17,142 bases of DNA from Clostridiales bacterium (GCA_021129785.1 JAJOKQ010000080.1:1-17142), one strand, 5' to 3'. Shown: positions 1-8,705, numbered from the stretch's first letter. Notes: generated from the sequence alone by a model not told the origin. Program-made: numbers and translations.

Positions 1-2
1 TA

Positions 3-653
3 TTTGGAGTTCTTTTGTTGATTGATAATTTCGGTATATACGAAGTAGATATGTCGGTAGTATTTGGTTTGATCATCCCCTTTGTTTTATTAGGTTGGGG
101 ATTTGAGATGGTAGCAAGAAAGATGGATTGGGGAGCTAAGATTGTTGGAGTTATCGCTATTTTAGTTGCTGTAAATATGTTAAGTAACAAGTTTGACTGG
201 TTCTACATTGAAATGGATATGATTTGGGGAATGCTGTGGCCACTACTTATGATATTTATTGGGTATAAAATGATGTTTCAAATAAAGAGCAGAGGTAAAA
301 TTGCTTTTTTAGGTGGAATAGAGCAAAAAAAGGAAGGATGGAAACTTGAAGACGCGTCATACATGGCAATAATGGGCGGAGTAGAATTAGACATTAGCAA
401 GGCAGAAATAGTAGAAGGAAAAACAGTGTTGTATATTACAGCAATAATGGGAGGCATAGATATATTAGTACCAAGCGATATAAATGTTGTCTGCAGAGGA
501 ACCGCAATTTTTGGAGGCATTGATTTTTTAGAAAAGTCAGGCGGAGGTATTTTTGCGATTGTAAAAGAAGAGTATGAAGGACGTCATAGTAAAACTCTAG
601 AAATAAGAGCAGAAGCAATTTTTGGTGGAGTTGACGTTAACGTAATCAGATAA
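3..653 (+). CDS. LiaF-like membrane protein, 5' end outside the window
   Basis: The reading frame is open to the left edge, and the residues before the TTG at 15 (F-G-V-L) continue a hydrophobic helix, so I read this as a 5'-truncated gene and not one starting at 15. Three or four membrane segments occupy the first ~95 residues. The soluble C-terminal half carries five copies of a short motif, [AF]-[IL]-[MLF]-G-G-[VI]-[DE], roughly at residues 98, 118, 143, 166 and 204, the signature of the LiaF C-terminal (cell-wall-active antibiotic response) fold. Known LiaF proteins repress the LiaRS envelope-stress two-component system by sensing at the membrane. No LiaR or LiaS partner lies downstream; metH starts 17 bp later. 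Family membership is fairly sure; a Lia-type signalling role is inference. Confidence 0.8.
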   Translation, partial: FGVLLLIDNFGIYEVDMSVVFGLIIPFVLLGWGFEMVARKMDWGAKIVGVIAILVAVNMLSNKFDWFYIEMDMIWGMLWPLLMIFIGYKMMFQIKSRGKIAFLGGIEQKKEGWKLEDASYMAIMGGVELDISKAEIVEGKTVLYITAIMGGIDILVPSDINVVCRGTAIFGGIDFLEKSGGGIFAIVKEEYEGRHSKTLEIRAEAIFGGVDVNVIR

Positions 654-670
654 AAATAGGCAGGAGAACT

Positions 671-3073
671 ATGGATAAAACTACTTTAATCAAAACGCTA
701 CAAACTAAAATTCTTGTGTTTGACGGTGCTATGGGGACTATGTTACAAAGCATGGCTCCAAGTACTAATTGCTGCGCAGAATTACATAATCTAGAGAATA
801 TAGACATTGTCAATACTATACACAAAAAGTATGTGGATGCAGGATGCGATGTTATAGAGACTAATACTCTAGGTGCAAATAGAATTAAACTTGAACAGTT
901 TGGGCTCTCTCATCTGGGGAATGAAATCAATAGTAATGCAGTTGAAGTTGCAAAAAGAGCTGCCAGTAATAAGACATTAATCGCAGGTGATATGGGACCA
1001 ACAGGCAAATTTTTAGAGCCGATGGGTAAGCTTAGTTTTGACGAAGTGTATAGAGCTTATTTTGAGCAAGCAAAAGTATTAATAGAGTCAGGCGTAGACT
1101 TGATAAATATTGAAACAATGACGGATTTACATGAAGCTAAAATTGCAGTGATTGCAGTTAAAGATGTTGCTGATATTCCGATAATATGCTCAATGACGTA
1201 TGACCAAAATTACAGAACGCTTACTGGAGCTGATCCAGAAACAGTAGCGACTGTATTAGAAAGCTTAGGCGTTGATATTATAGGTGTAAACTGCGGTTTT
1301 GGACCGGAAATGACTGTAGAAATAGTAAGAAGAATATATCAAGTAACAGACAGATATATAAGCGCACAACCAAATGCTGGCATGCCCAAAATTGTTGAAA
1401 GTAGAGCAAAGTATAGTCTGGGCCCTTTTGACATGCAGAGTTACGTGGGAAAGTTAGTAAGTGCAGGGGCAAATGTAATAGGTGGTTGCTGTGGCACAAC
1501 TGAAAAGCATATGAAACTTATGGTTCAAGAAGCGCAAAAATTTATGCCGAAAAAGAGAACTAAAGTGATGTTTTCTAAACTATCTAGCGGAAATAAAACA
1601 ATATTTATTGGTGATAAATTAGTATCAAAGGCGGTCGGAGAGCGAATAAATCCATCAGGGAATCAAAGGATATATAGTGCAGTTGTAAATGGAGAATTCA
1701 ATATAATTGCAAATGAAGCAAAAAGACAAGAAAGTTTAGGAGCAAGTATAATTGACGTAAATATGTCTGTGAGAATTGGAGGAAAACCCAAAGAATCTGA
1801 TTTTATGTGCAGTGCGGTAAGAGAGATACAAAAGATTGTAACAGCTCCTTTATCTATAGACACTACTTCACCTATGGTAATGGAGGATGCACTTAAAACT
1901 TATAGAGGAAAAGCACTTTTGAACTCTACGAGTGGAAAAGACCAATCTCTAGAAGATGTACTATCTATCGCTAAAAAATATGGAACGGCATTTGTTGGCC
2001 TTACACTAGACGATAACGGAATACCAGAAACTGCAAAAGAGAGACTGAAAATTGCTGAAAAAATTATTACACATGCACTTGATAAAGAGATAAGAAAAGA
2101 CAATATTTTCATAGATGCATTAGTTTTAACAGCAGCAACAAAACAAAATAGAATTTTAGAAACAATTAAAGCTGTAAAGCTAATAAAACAAGAATTTGGT
2201 GTTAGAACTTTACTGGGGATAAGCAACATTTCTTTTGGACTACCTAATAGGAATATGCTAAATGTAACGTTTCTAGCAATGTGCCTTGAAGCAGGAGTCG
2301 ATTTGCCAATAATTAACCCATTAGATGAGAGCATATGGAATGTGATTAAAGCATCTGACGTACTCACAAGTAGAGACGTAAATGGAAGTAAATTTATTGC
2401 TTTAGCTAATACGCAAAAGATAAGTACGAACAAAGAAATTTACGTGCACAAAAACACTATATATGAGAATATAATTCAAGGTGATATCAAAAATATTGTA
2501 GATTCGATAAAAAGAGAAGAAAAAGAAGGAGTGTCTCCTAAAGAAATAATTGATATTCATTTGATACCATCACTTGAAGAAGTTGGGGAAAAATTTGAAA
2601 AGCAAGAGTTTTTTCTTCCTCAATTAATGATGTCTGCAGAAACAGCGGAAATAGCATTTGAGTATATAAATGCAAAGTTAGATGAGAATAAAGAAAATAG
2701 CAAAGAAAAAAAATATAAAATTTTGCTTGCCACTGTAGAAGGTGACGTGCATGATATAGGAAAGAATATAGTAGCTATAATGCTTAAAAACTACGGGTTT
2801 AATGTTGTAGACCTTGGCACTAACGTTAAAGCAGAAACGATAGTTGAAAAAACATTAGAAGAAGAGCCTGATATTATCGGTTTAAGTGCGTTAATGACAA
2901 CAACGATGCAAGAGATTGAAAATGTAGCTAATAAGTTAAGAGAATCAAAAATAGACATTCCCTTAATTATTGGTGGAGCAGTAGTAACAGAAGAATTTGC
3001 TATTTCGCTTGGAGCGTGCTATGCTAAAGATGCAGTGGATTCTGTGAAGGTAGCAAAGAGGATTTTGACTTAA
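671..3073 (+). CDS. metH: Cobalamin-dependent methionine synthase, short form
   Basis: Transfers a methyl group from methyltetrahydrofolate through cob(I)alamin to homocysteine, making methionine in the cytoplasm. Domains in order: homocysteine methyltransferase barrel (about residues 5-290) with the zinc-binding cysteines Cys208 (GVNCGFG) and Cys273-Cys274 (GGCCGTT); pterin-binding barrel (about 315-570) with VGERINPSG and IDVN; helical cap and B12-binding Rossmann domain (about 590-800) with the cobalt-ligand motif DVHDIGKN, His694. At 800 residues it lacks the ~350-residue C-terminal AdoMet-binding reactivation domain of E. coli MetH (about 1,230 residues). Short forms of this kind occur in Clostridia and Thermotoga, where a separate protein does reductive reactivation; none is visible here. 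AGGAG sits 5 bases before the ATG. Probably co-transcribed with the LiaF-like gene. Confidence 0.93.
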   Translation: MDKTTLIKTLQTKILVFDGAMGTMLQSMAPSTNCCAELHNLENIDIVNTIHKKYVDAGCDVIETNTLGANRIKLEQFGLSHLGNEINSNAVEVAKRAASNKTLIAGDMGPTGKFLEPMGKLSFDEVYRAYFEQAKVLIESGVDLINIETMTDLHEAKIAVIAVKDVADIPIICSMTYDQNYRTLTGADPETVATVLESLGVDIIGVNCGFGPEMTVEIVRRIYQVTDRYISAQPNAGMPKIVESRAKYSLGPFDMQSYVGKLVSAGANVIGGCCGTTEKHMKLMVQEAQKFMPKKRTKVMFSKLSSGNKTIFIGDKLVSKAVGERINPSGNQRIYSAVVNGEFNIIANEAKRQESLGASIIDVNMSVRIGGKPKESDFMCSAVREIQKIVTAPLSIDTTSPMVMEDALKTYRGKALLNSTSGKDQSLEDVLSIAKKYGTAFVGLTLDDNGIPETAKERLKIAEKIITHALDKEIRKDNIFIDALVLTAATKQNRILETIKAVKLIKQEFGVRTLLGISNISFGLPNRNMLNVTFLAMCLEAGVDLPIINPLDESIWNVIKASDVLTSRDVNGSKFIALANTQKISTNKEIYVHKNTIYENIIQGDIKNIVDSIKREEKEGVSPKEIIDIHLIPSLEEVGEKFEKQEFFLPQLMMSAETAEIAFEYINAKLDENKENSKEKKYKILLATVEGDVHDIGKNIVAIMLKNYGFNVVDLGTNVKAETIVEKTLEEEPDIIGLSALMTTTMQEIENVANKLRESKIDIPLIIGGAVVTEEFAISLGACYAKDAVDSVKVAKRILT

Positions 3074-3130
3074 TAACCATGAAATAGAAATACGCACAAA
3101 ACCAAAACAAAAAATAGAGAGGTATCATAC

Positions 3131-5506
3131 ATGAACGAAAGATCATTAAGAGCATTAGAATATTATAAAATCATAGATTTATTAGTAGATAGATGTACAT
3201 CACAACTAGGAAAAGATCTTGCACTAGCTTTAAAACCAAGTTCAGAGGATAGTAAAATCAATGAAATGCAAACTGAAACTAGTGAGGCGCAGAGCATTTT
3301 GATTCAAAGAGGAAATGTTCCTATAGACGGAATATATAATGTTGATGGATTCATTAGAACGACAGAAATTGGGTCATTTCTTGATGCGGGGAGTTTACTT
3401 AAAGTCAAAGGTGTTCTAGCAGTAGCAAGAAGAATGAAATCTTTTATTAAGAATAAAAATGAAGATGCAAAATGGCCAACGATTGAGAGTCTAATAAGCA
3501 CACTTAGTACTTTTAGAGAAATTGAAGAGAAAATTGAACAATGTATTATTAGTGAAGTAGAAATTTCAGATAATGCTAGCTCAGCTTTAAGAAAAATACG
3601 TAAGAGCATCACTTTAAAAAATGAAGCTGTAAAGAATAAACTAAACAAAATTATTACTTCGCAGGCGTATCAAAAAATTCTCCAAGATACAATTGTTACA
3701 CTCAGACAAAATAGATATGTAGTGCCTGTTAAGCAAGAACATAGATTGAGTATGCCTGGAGTAGTACACGACAAGTCTTCAAGCGGAGCGACATTGTTTA
3801 TTGAACCTATGGCTGTTGTCGAGCTAAATAATCAACTTAGAGAATTATATATTGAGGAAAAAAAAGAAATTGAAAGAATACTAATGGAAATATCAGCAAT
3901 GATAGCTGAAAGAGCAGAAGAAATAAAGAGCAATCAGATAATATTACAGCAATTAGATTTTATCTTTGCTAAAGGAAAGCTTTCGATTGATATGAAAGCT
4001 GTTGAGCCTGTTCTAAGTGAATCCAACAGCTTGTACTTAAAAAATGCAAGGCATCCACTATTAGAAGTTGATGAAGTTGTTCCTACAACTATTTGGCTAA
4101 CAAAGGAGCAAAGTATTTTAGTTTTGACTGGACCAAATACTGGTGGTAAGACGGTTACATTAAAAACTGTAGGCTTACTTAGTTTACTAGCACAAAGCGG
4201 ACTGCATTTACCAGTAGATTTCGGCACTAAACTTCCTATATATGATAGCATATTTGCTGATATTGGTGATGAGCAGAGTATTGAGCAGAGTTTATCAACT
4301 TTCTCGTCACATATGACTAATATTGTGAACATTTTAGACAAGGCAACAAGTAAATCGCTAGTATTGTTTGACGAACTTGGAGCTGGAACTGATCCAACAG
4401 AAGGTGCAGCGCTTGCAATGTCAATATTAACTCATTTAAAAAATAGTAGAACGGACGTAATTGCAACTACACATTACAGTGAGTTAAAGCAATTTGCACT
4501 AGTTAACAAAGGTATAGAAAATGCATCGGTAGAATTTGATGTAGAGACACTAAGACCGACTTACAAGCTCTTAATAGGAATACCAGGGAAATCAAATGCA
4601 TTTGAAATATCAAGAAAGCTTGGGTTACCTGAATTTTTAATTGAAGATGCCAAAACCTTAATATCAAAAGAAAATATTGAATTTGAAGATTTACTGCAAA
4701 ATATTGAAAAAAATAGAACAGTAGTTGAGAAAGAGAAATTAGAGATACAAAAGATTAGATTAGAAACTGAAAGAATAAGGCAAGACTTTATTGAAAAGAA
4801 AAGTAAGATTGAAAGTCAAAAAGGCGAAATTATAAAAAAAGCAAAGAAAGAAGCACTAAAAATTGTAAAAGAAGCAAAAAAAGAATCAGAAGAAGTTATA
4901 GTTGATCTAAAAAAAATGAAAGCAGGTATTGAAGAAAAAGAAATAAATAGACAAATTGAAGCATCTAAAAAGAAGTTAAACACCAATATTGAAGCTTTGC
5001 ATGAATCTATAGGCGGAAATCTGTTTAAAGCCGAGAACAACAAAGCACCAGTAGATTTAAAGCCAGGCGAAACGGTAAAAATTCTTTCGATTAATCAAAT
5101 TGGTTATGTGCTAGATAAGGAAGACGAAAAAGGGCAAGTGCTTATTCAAGTTGGTATAATGAAAGTGAAGATGGATGTGTCTAACTTAAAAAGAGAAAAG
5201 GAAGAGAAAAGTGGCACAAAAACTGGAGTTAGCAAAATACTAAATTTAAGAAAAGCAAATATCAAAAGAGAAATAGATTTGAGGGGACAAAACTTAGAGG
5301 AAGCGATGCTCGAAGTTAATAAGTTTATTGACGATTGTTATCTAGTGGGGGTAACACCTATAACAATTATTCATGGTGTCGGCACTGGAGTATTAGCAGC
5401 AGGAATTAAGCAAATGTTAAAGAAAAATGGACATGTTAAAAATCATAGGCAAGGTAAGTACGGAGAAGGAGGAATAGGAGTAACAATAGTAGATCTGAAG
5501 GATTAA
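3131..5506 (+). CDS. mutS2: MutS2 ATPase with C-terminal Smr nuclease domain
   Basis: MutS2 proteins bind branched DNA and suppress recombination; in B. subtilis they also act on collided ribosomes, splitting them for rescue. The 791 residues match the family length. Visible parts: core/lever helices (1-320), Walker A GPNTGGKT (334-341), Walker B LVLFDELG with Asp414-Glu415, the ST-motif region TDPTEGAA, a very Lys/Glu-rich coiled coil (about 520-625), a KOW-like stretch (about 640-690), and the Smr domain (715-791) opening with IDLRGQ and containing HGVGTGVL (His748). The usual Arg after HGxGTGxL is Ala here. There is no mismatch-recognition N-terminal domain, which separates it from MutS1. 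A GAGAGG site precedes the ATG. It lies 57 bp after metH and 27 bp before the next gene, so a shared transcript is plausible. Confidence 0.95.
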   Translation: MNERSLRALEYYKIIDLLVDRCTSQLGKDLALALKPSSEDSKINEMQTETSEAQSILIQRGNVPIDGIYNVDGFIRTTEIGSFLDAGSLLKVKGVLAVARRMKSFIKNKNEDAKWPTIESLISTLSTFREIEEKIEQCIISEVEISDNASSALRKIRKSITLKNEAVKNKLNKIITSQAYQKILQDTIVTLRQNRYVVPVKQEHRLSMPGVVHDKSSSGATLFIEPMAVVELNNQLRELYIEEKKEIERILMEISAMIAERAEEIKSNQIILQQLDFIFAKGKLSIDMKAVEPVLSESNSLYLKNARHPLLEVDEVVPTTIWLTKEQSILVLTGPNTGGKTVTLKTVGLLSLLAQSGLHLPVDFGTKLPIYDSIFADIGDEQSIEQSLSTFSSHMTNIVNILDKATSKSLVLFDELGAGTDPTEGAALAMSILTHLKNSRTDVIATTHYSELKQFALVNKGIENASVEFDVETLRPTYKLLIGIPGKSNAFEISRKLGLPEFLIEDAKTLISKENIEFEDLLQNIEKNRTVVEKEKLEIQKIRLETERIRQDFIEKKSKIESQKGEIIKKAKKEALKIVKEAKKESEEVIVDLKKMKAGIEEKEINRQIEASKKKLNTNIEALHESIGGNLFKAENNKAPVDLKPGETVKILSINQIGYVLDKEDEKGQVLIQVGIMKVKMDVSNLKREKEEKSGTKTGVSKILNLRKANIKREIDLRGQNLEEAMLEVNKFIDDCYLVGVTPITIIHGVGTGVLAAGIKQMLKKNGHVKNHRQGKYGEGGIGVTIVDLKD

Positions 5507-5533
5507 GAAGAAGTAGAGAAAAGAGGGATTAGT

Positions 5534-5986
5534 TTGATTTTAATTAGTGCATGTTTGTTAGGAGTTAATTGTAAGTACGACGGGTCTAATAACTTAACCC
5601 CTGATATTATATCAAAATTTGAAAAAGAAGGAATAGTCCCAGTCTGTCCAGAACAGCTAGGAGGGCTTACAACTCCAAGAATGCCTGCAGAAATTGTGAA
5701 TGGCACAGGAAAAAATGTTATAGACGGGGAAGCACGCGTCGTTGATAAGAACGGGGAGGATGTAACTGTGCTCTTTCTAAAAGGCGCAATGGAAACAGTG
5801 GAAATTGCCAAGAAACTTAGCGTTAAATATGCGATATTAAAGAGTGATAGCCCATCTTGTTCATCTACGGGTATCTATGATGGCACCTTTAAATCAAAAC
5901 TCGTAGAAGGAGACGGTGTTACTGTGGCACTACTTAAGTCGAAAGGATTTCAAGTATATTCAGAAAAAGACTATTGCCTTTTGTAA
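5534..5986 (+). CDS. DUF523 family protein, TudS-like iron-sulfur desulfidase candidate
   Basis: A 150-residue DUF523 protein starting at TTG with GAGGG about eight bases upstream. It opens with the family hallmark ISACLLGVNCKYDG and contains VCPEQLGG and SDSPSCSS. Cys7, Cys38 and Cys109 sit where, as far as I recall, the three ligands of the [4Fe-4S] cluster lie in TudS, the DUF523 member shown to remove sulfur from 2-thiouracil. Glu40 in the CPE motif is also kept. Cys13 is an extra cysteine common in the family. This makes a desulfidase-type [4Fe-4S] enzyme plausible, but DUF523 is broad and the substrate here is unknown. Family call strong; activity inferred. It appears to be the last gene of the cluster that begins with the LiaF-like protein. 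Confidence 0.85.
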   Translation: MILISACLLGVNCKYDGSNNLTPDIISKFEKEGIVPVCPEQLGGLTTPRMPAEIVNGTGKNVIDGEARVVDKNGEDVTVLFLKGAMETVEIAKKLSVKYAILKSDSPSCSSTGIYDGTFKSKLVEGDGVTVALLKSKGFQVYSEKDYCLL

Positions 5987-6193
5987 AAAAATCACTTGAG
6001 TGAATGCGGAGAAATATTTGATTTTATGTTAAAATTTTGAAGAGATTGATGAGTGTTAAGCAGAAAGCGGTTTTAAATAATCTATGGGTATTATGAATTA
6101 TTTTCATTTTATATGGGATACATGCTATTAATTTCTACCTTTTTGTGGTATAAATATATAAGACATTATTAATTATAGAGAAGGTGGGTATAT
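5987..6193. other. Gene-free, AT-rich spacer
   Basis: This is the first part of a 336-bp gap between the DUF523 gene and the GerM-like gene. No reading frame with a ribosome site and no RNA gene was seen. A short palindrome (CACTTGAGTG) right after the DUF523 stop has a two-base loop and no T-run, so it is not a convincing terminator. The right half holds the weak promoter listed separately. Confidence 0.5.
6146..6154 (+). promoter_or_regulatory. Possible extended -10 promoter element
   Basis: TGGTATAAA fits an extended -10 (TG-N-TATAAT-like). The position 17 bp upstream (TATTAA, 6126-6131) is a poor -35. It lies about 40 bases before a short reading frame with a good ribosome site and could drive it together with the GerM-like gene. 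In such AT-rich DNA, chance matches are common; a second extended -10 look-alike, TGCTATTAA, lies at 6123-6131. Confidence 0.3.
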
Positions 6194-6310
6194 ATGAATA
6201 AGATTAAATATATAAGCACGTGTATATTGCTCGTAGTAACAACAATTGTTTGACAGGCTGTGTTTGATAGATTTAATCAACCAAGTTTGTCTGTTACGAT
6301 TAACACATAA
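6194..6310 (+). pseudogene. Short membrane-peptide gene with in-frame TGA
   Basis: ATG at 6194 is preceded by AAGGTGGG, a good ribosome site. The frame encodes MNKIKYISTCILLVVTTIV, then TGA (6251-6253), then continues open as QAVFDRFNQPSLSVTINT to TAA at 6308. It ends 12 bp before the next start. Changing TGA to TGG (Trp) would give a natural-looking 38-residue single-helix membrane peptide. Other genes here use TGG for Trp and TGA as a stop, so recoding is unlikely. It is either a one-base nonsense lesion, a sequencing error or a genuine 19-residue hydrophobic peptide. No homologue is recognised. Confidence 0.4.
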
Positions 6311-6322
6311 GGGGGCATACTT

Positions 6323-6907
6323 ATGAAAAAGAGAATATTTTGTTTAACATTAGTACTATTGCTTGTACTAAGCCTTGCTGCATGTAATCGCGATGAGGAA
6401 GAACTACCAATACATGAGGGCAACGATGCACAAGACAAAGTCAATGAAGGTGCTAATGAACCTGCCGATGAGCCAGAGGACATATACTATGTACTCTATC
6501 TAAGGCATAGGAATCTACCGTTTATATTTGAAAATACGTTTAGAATAAAAGAAAATGACTCTAGATTAAAAAATAAATCTATTGAACATTTTGTTGTAGA
6601 GCAATTAATCGAGCAAGAAGACGTAGATGATCTGATTAATCCTATTCCAGATGGTACGAAAGTGCTATACGTTGAAAGAGAAGGAAGCACAGTTATCGTA
6701 AATCTCTCAGAAGAGTTTATTAGAAACATGAGAGGTGATGCTGAATTTGTTGAGATTGCTGTTGCAACAATAGTTAATTCGCTTGTTATTTTACCCGGGA
6801 ACGAAAAAGTAAGAATTTTAGTAGATGGGCATTCAATTGCAAACTTAAGAGGTGCTGATATAAGTACTGATTTTGAGTTTATTGTTCAGTTTGCAGCTGA
6901 TAAATAA
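6323..6907 (+). CDS. GerMN-domain lipoprotein
   Basis: A 194-residue lipoprotein. Residues 1-20 are a type II signal peptide with lipobox LAAC, so Cys21 should be lipidated and the protein anchored outside the membrane. An acidic linker rich in Glu, Asp and Asn (22-55) follows. The GerMN domain covers about residues 85-185, recognised by the succession EQLIEQ, LINPIPDGTKVL, VIVNLSEEFI and the IVNSL...VRILVDG block. B. subtilis GerM, with two such domains, acts in sporulation and spore germination; single-domain lipoproteins of this type are common in Clostridia and usually uncharacterised. The ATG is preceded by GGGGG. A hairpin follows the stop. Family is quite secure; a spore role is inference. 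Confidence 0.8.
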   Translation: MKKRIFCLTLVLLLVLSLAACNRDEEELPIHEGNDAQDKVNEGANEPADEPEDIYYVLYLRHRNLPFIFENTFRIKENDSRLKNKSIEHFVVEQLIEQEDVDDLINPIPDGTKVLYVEREGSTVIVNLSEEFIRNMRGDAEFVEIAVATIVNSLVILPGNEKVRILVDGHSIANLRGADISTDFEFIVQFAADK

Positions 6908-6934
6908 TTAAAAGTACAATGCAAGAAATATAAC

Positions 6935-6969
6935 AGGCTCTTGTTTCGTTTATGACGAGATGAGAGCTT
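6935..6969 (+). terminator. Hairpin between the GerM-like gene and argS
   Basis: The arm GCTCTTGTTTCGT (6937-6949) pairs along all 13 positions (three G-U pairs) with ACGAGATGAGAGC (6955-6967), around a 5-base loop. Two weaker pairs extend it outward. TTTGTATT follows. It may be a modest intrinsic terminator for the GerM-like gene or a leader structure for argS. The U-tract is broken by G, so termination is not certain. Its position argues against translation starting at the in-frame ATG at 6960. Confidence 0.55.
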
Positions 6970-6992
6970 TGTATTATAGTTGTTCTAATATT

Positions 6993-6998
6993 GGAGGG
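6993..6998 (+). promoter_or_regulatory. Ribosome binding site fixing the argS start
   Basis: GGAGGG lies six bases before a GTG at 7005. The in-frame ATG at 6960 has no ribosome site and falls inside the hairpin. The protein read from 7005 begins like known ArgS N-termini (INYKEKIA), so 7005 is the start. Confidence 0.85.
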
Positions 6999-7004
6999 AA
7001 TTTT

Positions 7005-8705
7005 GTGATTAATTACAAAGAAAAAATAGCCAAAGTATTATCTGATAATATTGAAGAAATGAATGAAATAGAATTATTAAATATGATTGAAACACCACCC
7101 AACTCAAATATGGGGGATTTTGCATTTCCGTGTTTTAGTTTAGCGAAAATATTTAGAAAAGCGCCAAATATGATAGCACAAGAATTAGAAAAAAAGGTTG
7201 ATATAGACGAAACAATCGACAAAATTAATACTTCTGGAGGATATCTAAATTTTTTTATTGATAGAAAAGTTTTCGTATCAAATGTATTAAATGAAGTAAT
7301 AGTTAAGAAGGAAAAATTTGCATCTAGTTCTATTGGTGAAGGTAAAACGATATGTATAGATTTTTCGGCGCCAAATGTTGCAAAACCATTCCACGTGGGT
7401 CATTTACGATCTACAGTAATAGGCAATTCAATTTATAAGATCAATGAATTTCTAGGATATAATTGTGTGGGAATAAATCACCTAGGCGATTGGGGTACAC
7501 AATTTGGGAAAATAATAGTTGCATACCATAGATGGGGTAACAAAGAAGAAATTGAGAAATCACCTATTTCATCGCTGCTTGCATTATATGTTAAATTTCA
7601 CGATGAGGCTGAAGTGAACCCTGAATTAGAAGATAAGGCTAGAGATTGGTTTGTCAAAATGGAAAATGGAGACGCGGAAGCACTTAGCTTATGGAAATGG
7701 TTTAGTGCAGAAACAATAAAAGAGCTTAAAAAAGTATATAAAAGACTAGGTGTAGAATTTGATTACTACACAGGAGAGAGTTTCTATAACGATAAAATGG
7801 ACGCAGTGACGAAAGAGCTTACAAGTAAAGGATTACTTACGGAGAATAAAGGCGCATTAATAGTAGACTTAGACGACCACGGCATGCCACCATGCCTCGT
7901 ACAAAAGACAGACGGGAGCACACTATATGCAACCAGAGATTTGGCTGCAGCATTTTATAGAAAAAAGACGTTTGACTTTTATAAGTCTTTATATGTGACT
8001 GACTATTCCCAAAAACTTCATTTTGCGCAGGTGTTTAAGGTAATTGAGTTAATGGAGCATCCATGGGCGAGCGACAATATTCATGTACCATTTGGAAGAG
8101 TAACGCATGAAGGAAAAAGAATTCAAACAAGAAAAGGTACAGTTGTGTTATTAGATGACGTACTAAAAGGTGCAGTTGAAAGAGCCAAAGAGATTATTGA
8201 AGAGAAGAACCCTAATCTTGAAAATAAAGAAACCATTGCCGAAGACGTAGGAATTGGTGCAGTTATATTTAACGATTTAAGTAATAGCAGAATTAAAGAT
8301 GTATCATTTTCTTGGGATACGGCATTCAAATTTGATGGAGAAACAGGACCATATGTCCAATATACTCATGCGAGAGCTTGTAGTGTTCTACGCCGAGCAG
8401 ATGTGCAAATAGACTTAGAATACAATCCAGAATTATTAACAGATGATATTACTGTAGAAGTTTTAAAAGAGATATATGAATTTCCAAACGCTATAAAAGA
8501 CGCACAAATAAAAAGCGAACCTTCAATCGTAACAAGACGTATAATGGACGTAGCACAAGCATTTAACCGTTTTTACAATGAACACCAAGTTATTGTAGAA
8601 GATAAAGAAGTAAAAAAAGCGAGACTTGCAGTGGTTTTAGCGACAAAAGAAGTGCTAAGCACAGGACTATATCTACTAGGAATTAAAGCACCGGAGAGAA
8701 TGTAG
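7005..8705 (+). CDS. argS: Arginyl-tRNA synthetase
   Basis: Class I synthetase charging tRNA-Arg with arginine. From GTG 7005 it has 566 residues, usual for bacterial ArgS. The N-terminal additional domain (1-~90) includes PPNSNMGDFAFPCF. The catalytic core has the HIGH-type motif HVGH (130-133, within AKPFHVGHLRS), NHLGDWGTQFGK, and in place of a classic KMSKS loop the variant HEGKRIQTRKGTVVLLDDVL typical of this ArgS group. FDGETGPYVQYTHAR and the C-terminal DALR anticodon-binding domain, ending GIKAPERM, close the protein. No T-box leader was seen upstream. The next gene starts 15 bp downstream and may be co-transcribed. Confidence 0.96.
   Translation: MINYKEKIAKVLSDNIEEMNEIELLNMIETPPNSNMGDFAFPCFSLAKIFRKAPNMIAQELEKKVDIDETIDKINTSGGYLNFFIDRKVFVSNVLNEVIVKKEKFASSSIGEGKTICIDFSAPNVAKPFHVGHLRSTVIGNSIYKINEFLGYNCVGINHLGDWGTQFGKIIVAYHRWGNKEEIEKSPISSLLALYVKFHDEAEVNPELEDKARDWFVKMENGDAEALSLWKWFSAETIKELKKVYKRLGVEFDYYTGESFYNDKMDAVTKELTSKGLLTENKGALIVDLDDHGMPPCLVQKTDGSTLYATRDLAAAFYRKKTFDFYKSLYVTDYSQKLHFAQVFKVIELMEHPWASDNIHVPFGRVTHEGKRIQTRKGTVVLLDDVLKGAVERAKEIIEEKNPNLENKETIAEDVGIGAVIFNDLSNSRIKDVSFSWDTAFKFDGETGPYVQYTHARACSVLRRADVQIDLEYNPELLTDDITVEVLKEIYEFPNAIKDAQIKSEPSIVTRRIMDVAQAFNRFYNEHQVIVEDKEVKKARLAVVLATKEVLSTGLYLLGIKAPERM

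Noticed and set aside
278..5043. Several minus-strand reading frames of 60-177 codons
   Set aside because: They lie opposite well-recognised genes, have low-complexity Ser/Phe/Ile-rich products and lack ribosome sites.
5990..6006. Palindrome CACTTGAGTG after the DUF523 gene as a terminator
   Set aside because: The loop would be only two bases, the stem is weak and no T-run follows.
6194..6310. Selenoprotein or TGA-as-Trp recoding
   Set aside because: Genes in the window use TGG for Trp and TGA as a stop (for example at 10946), and I saw no clear selenocysteine insertion hairpin after the TGA.
6960..7004. ATG 6960 as the argS start
   Set aside because: It lies inside a hairpin, has no ribosome site, and adds 15 residues unlike ArgS N-termini. 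GTG 7005 has GGAGGG.
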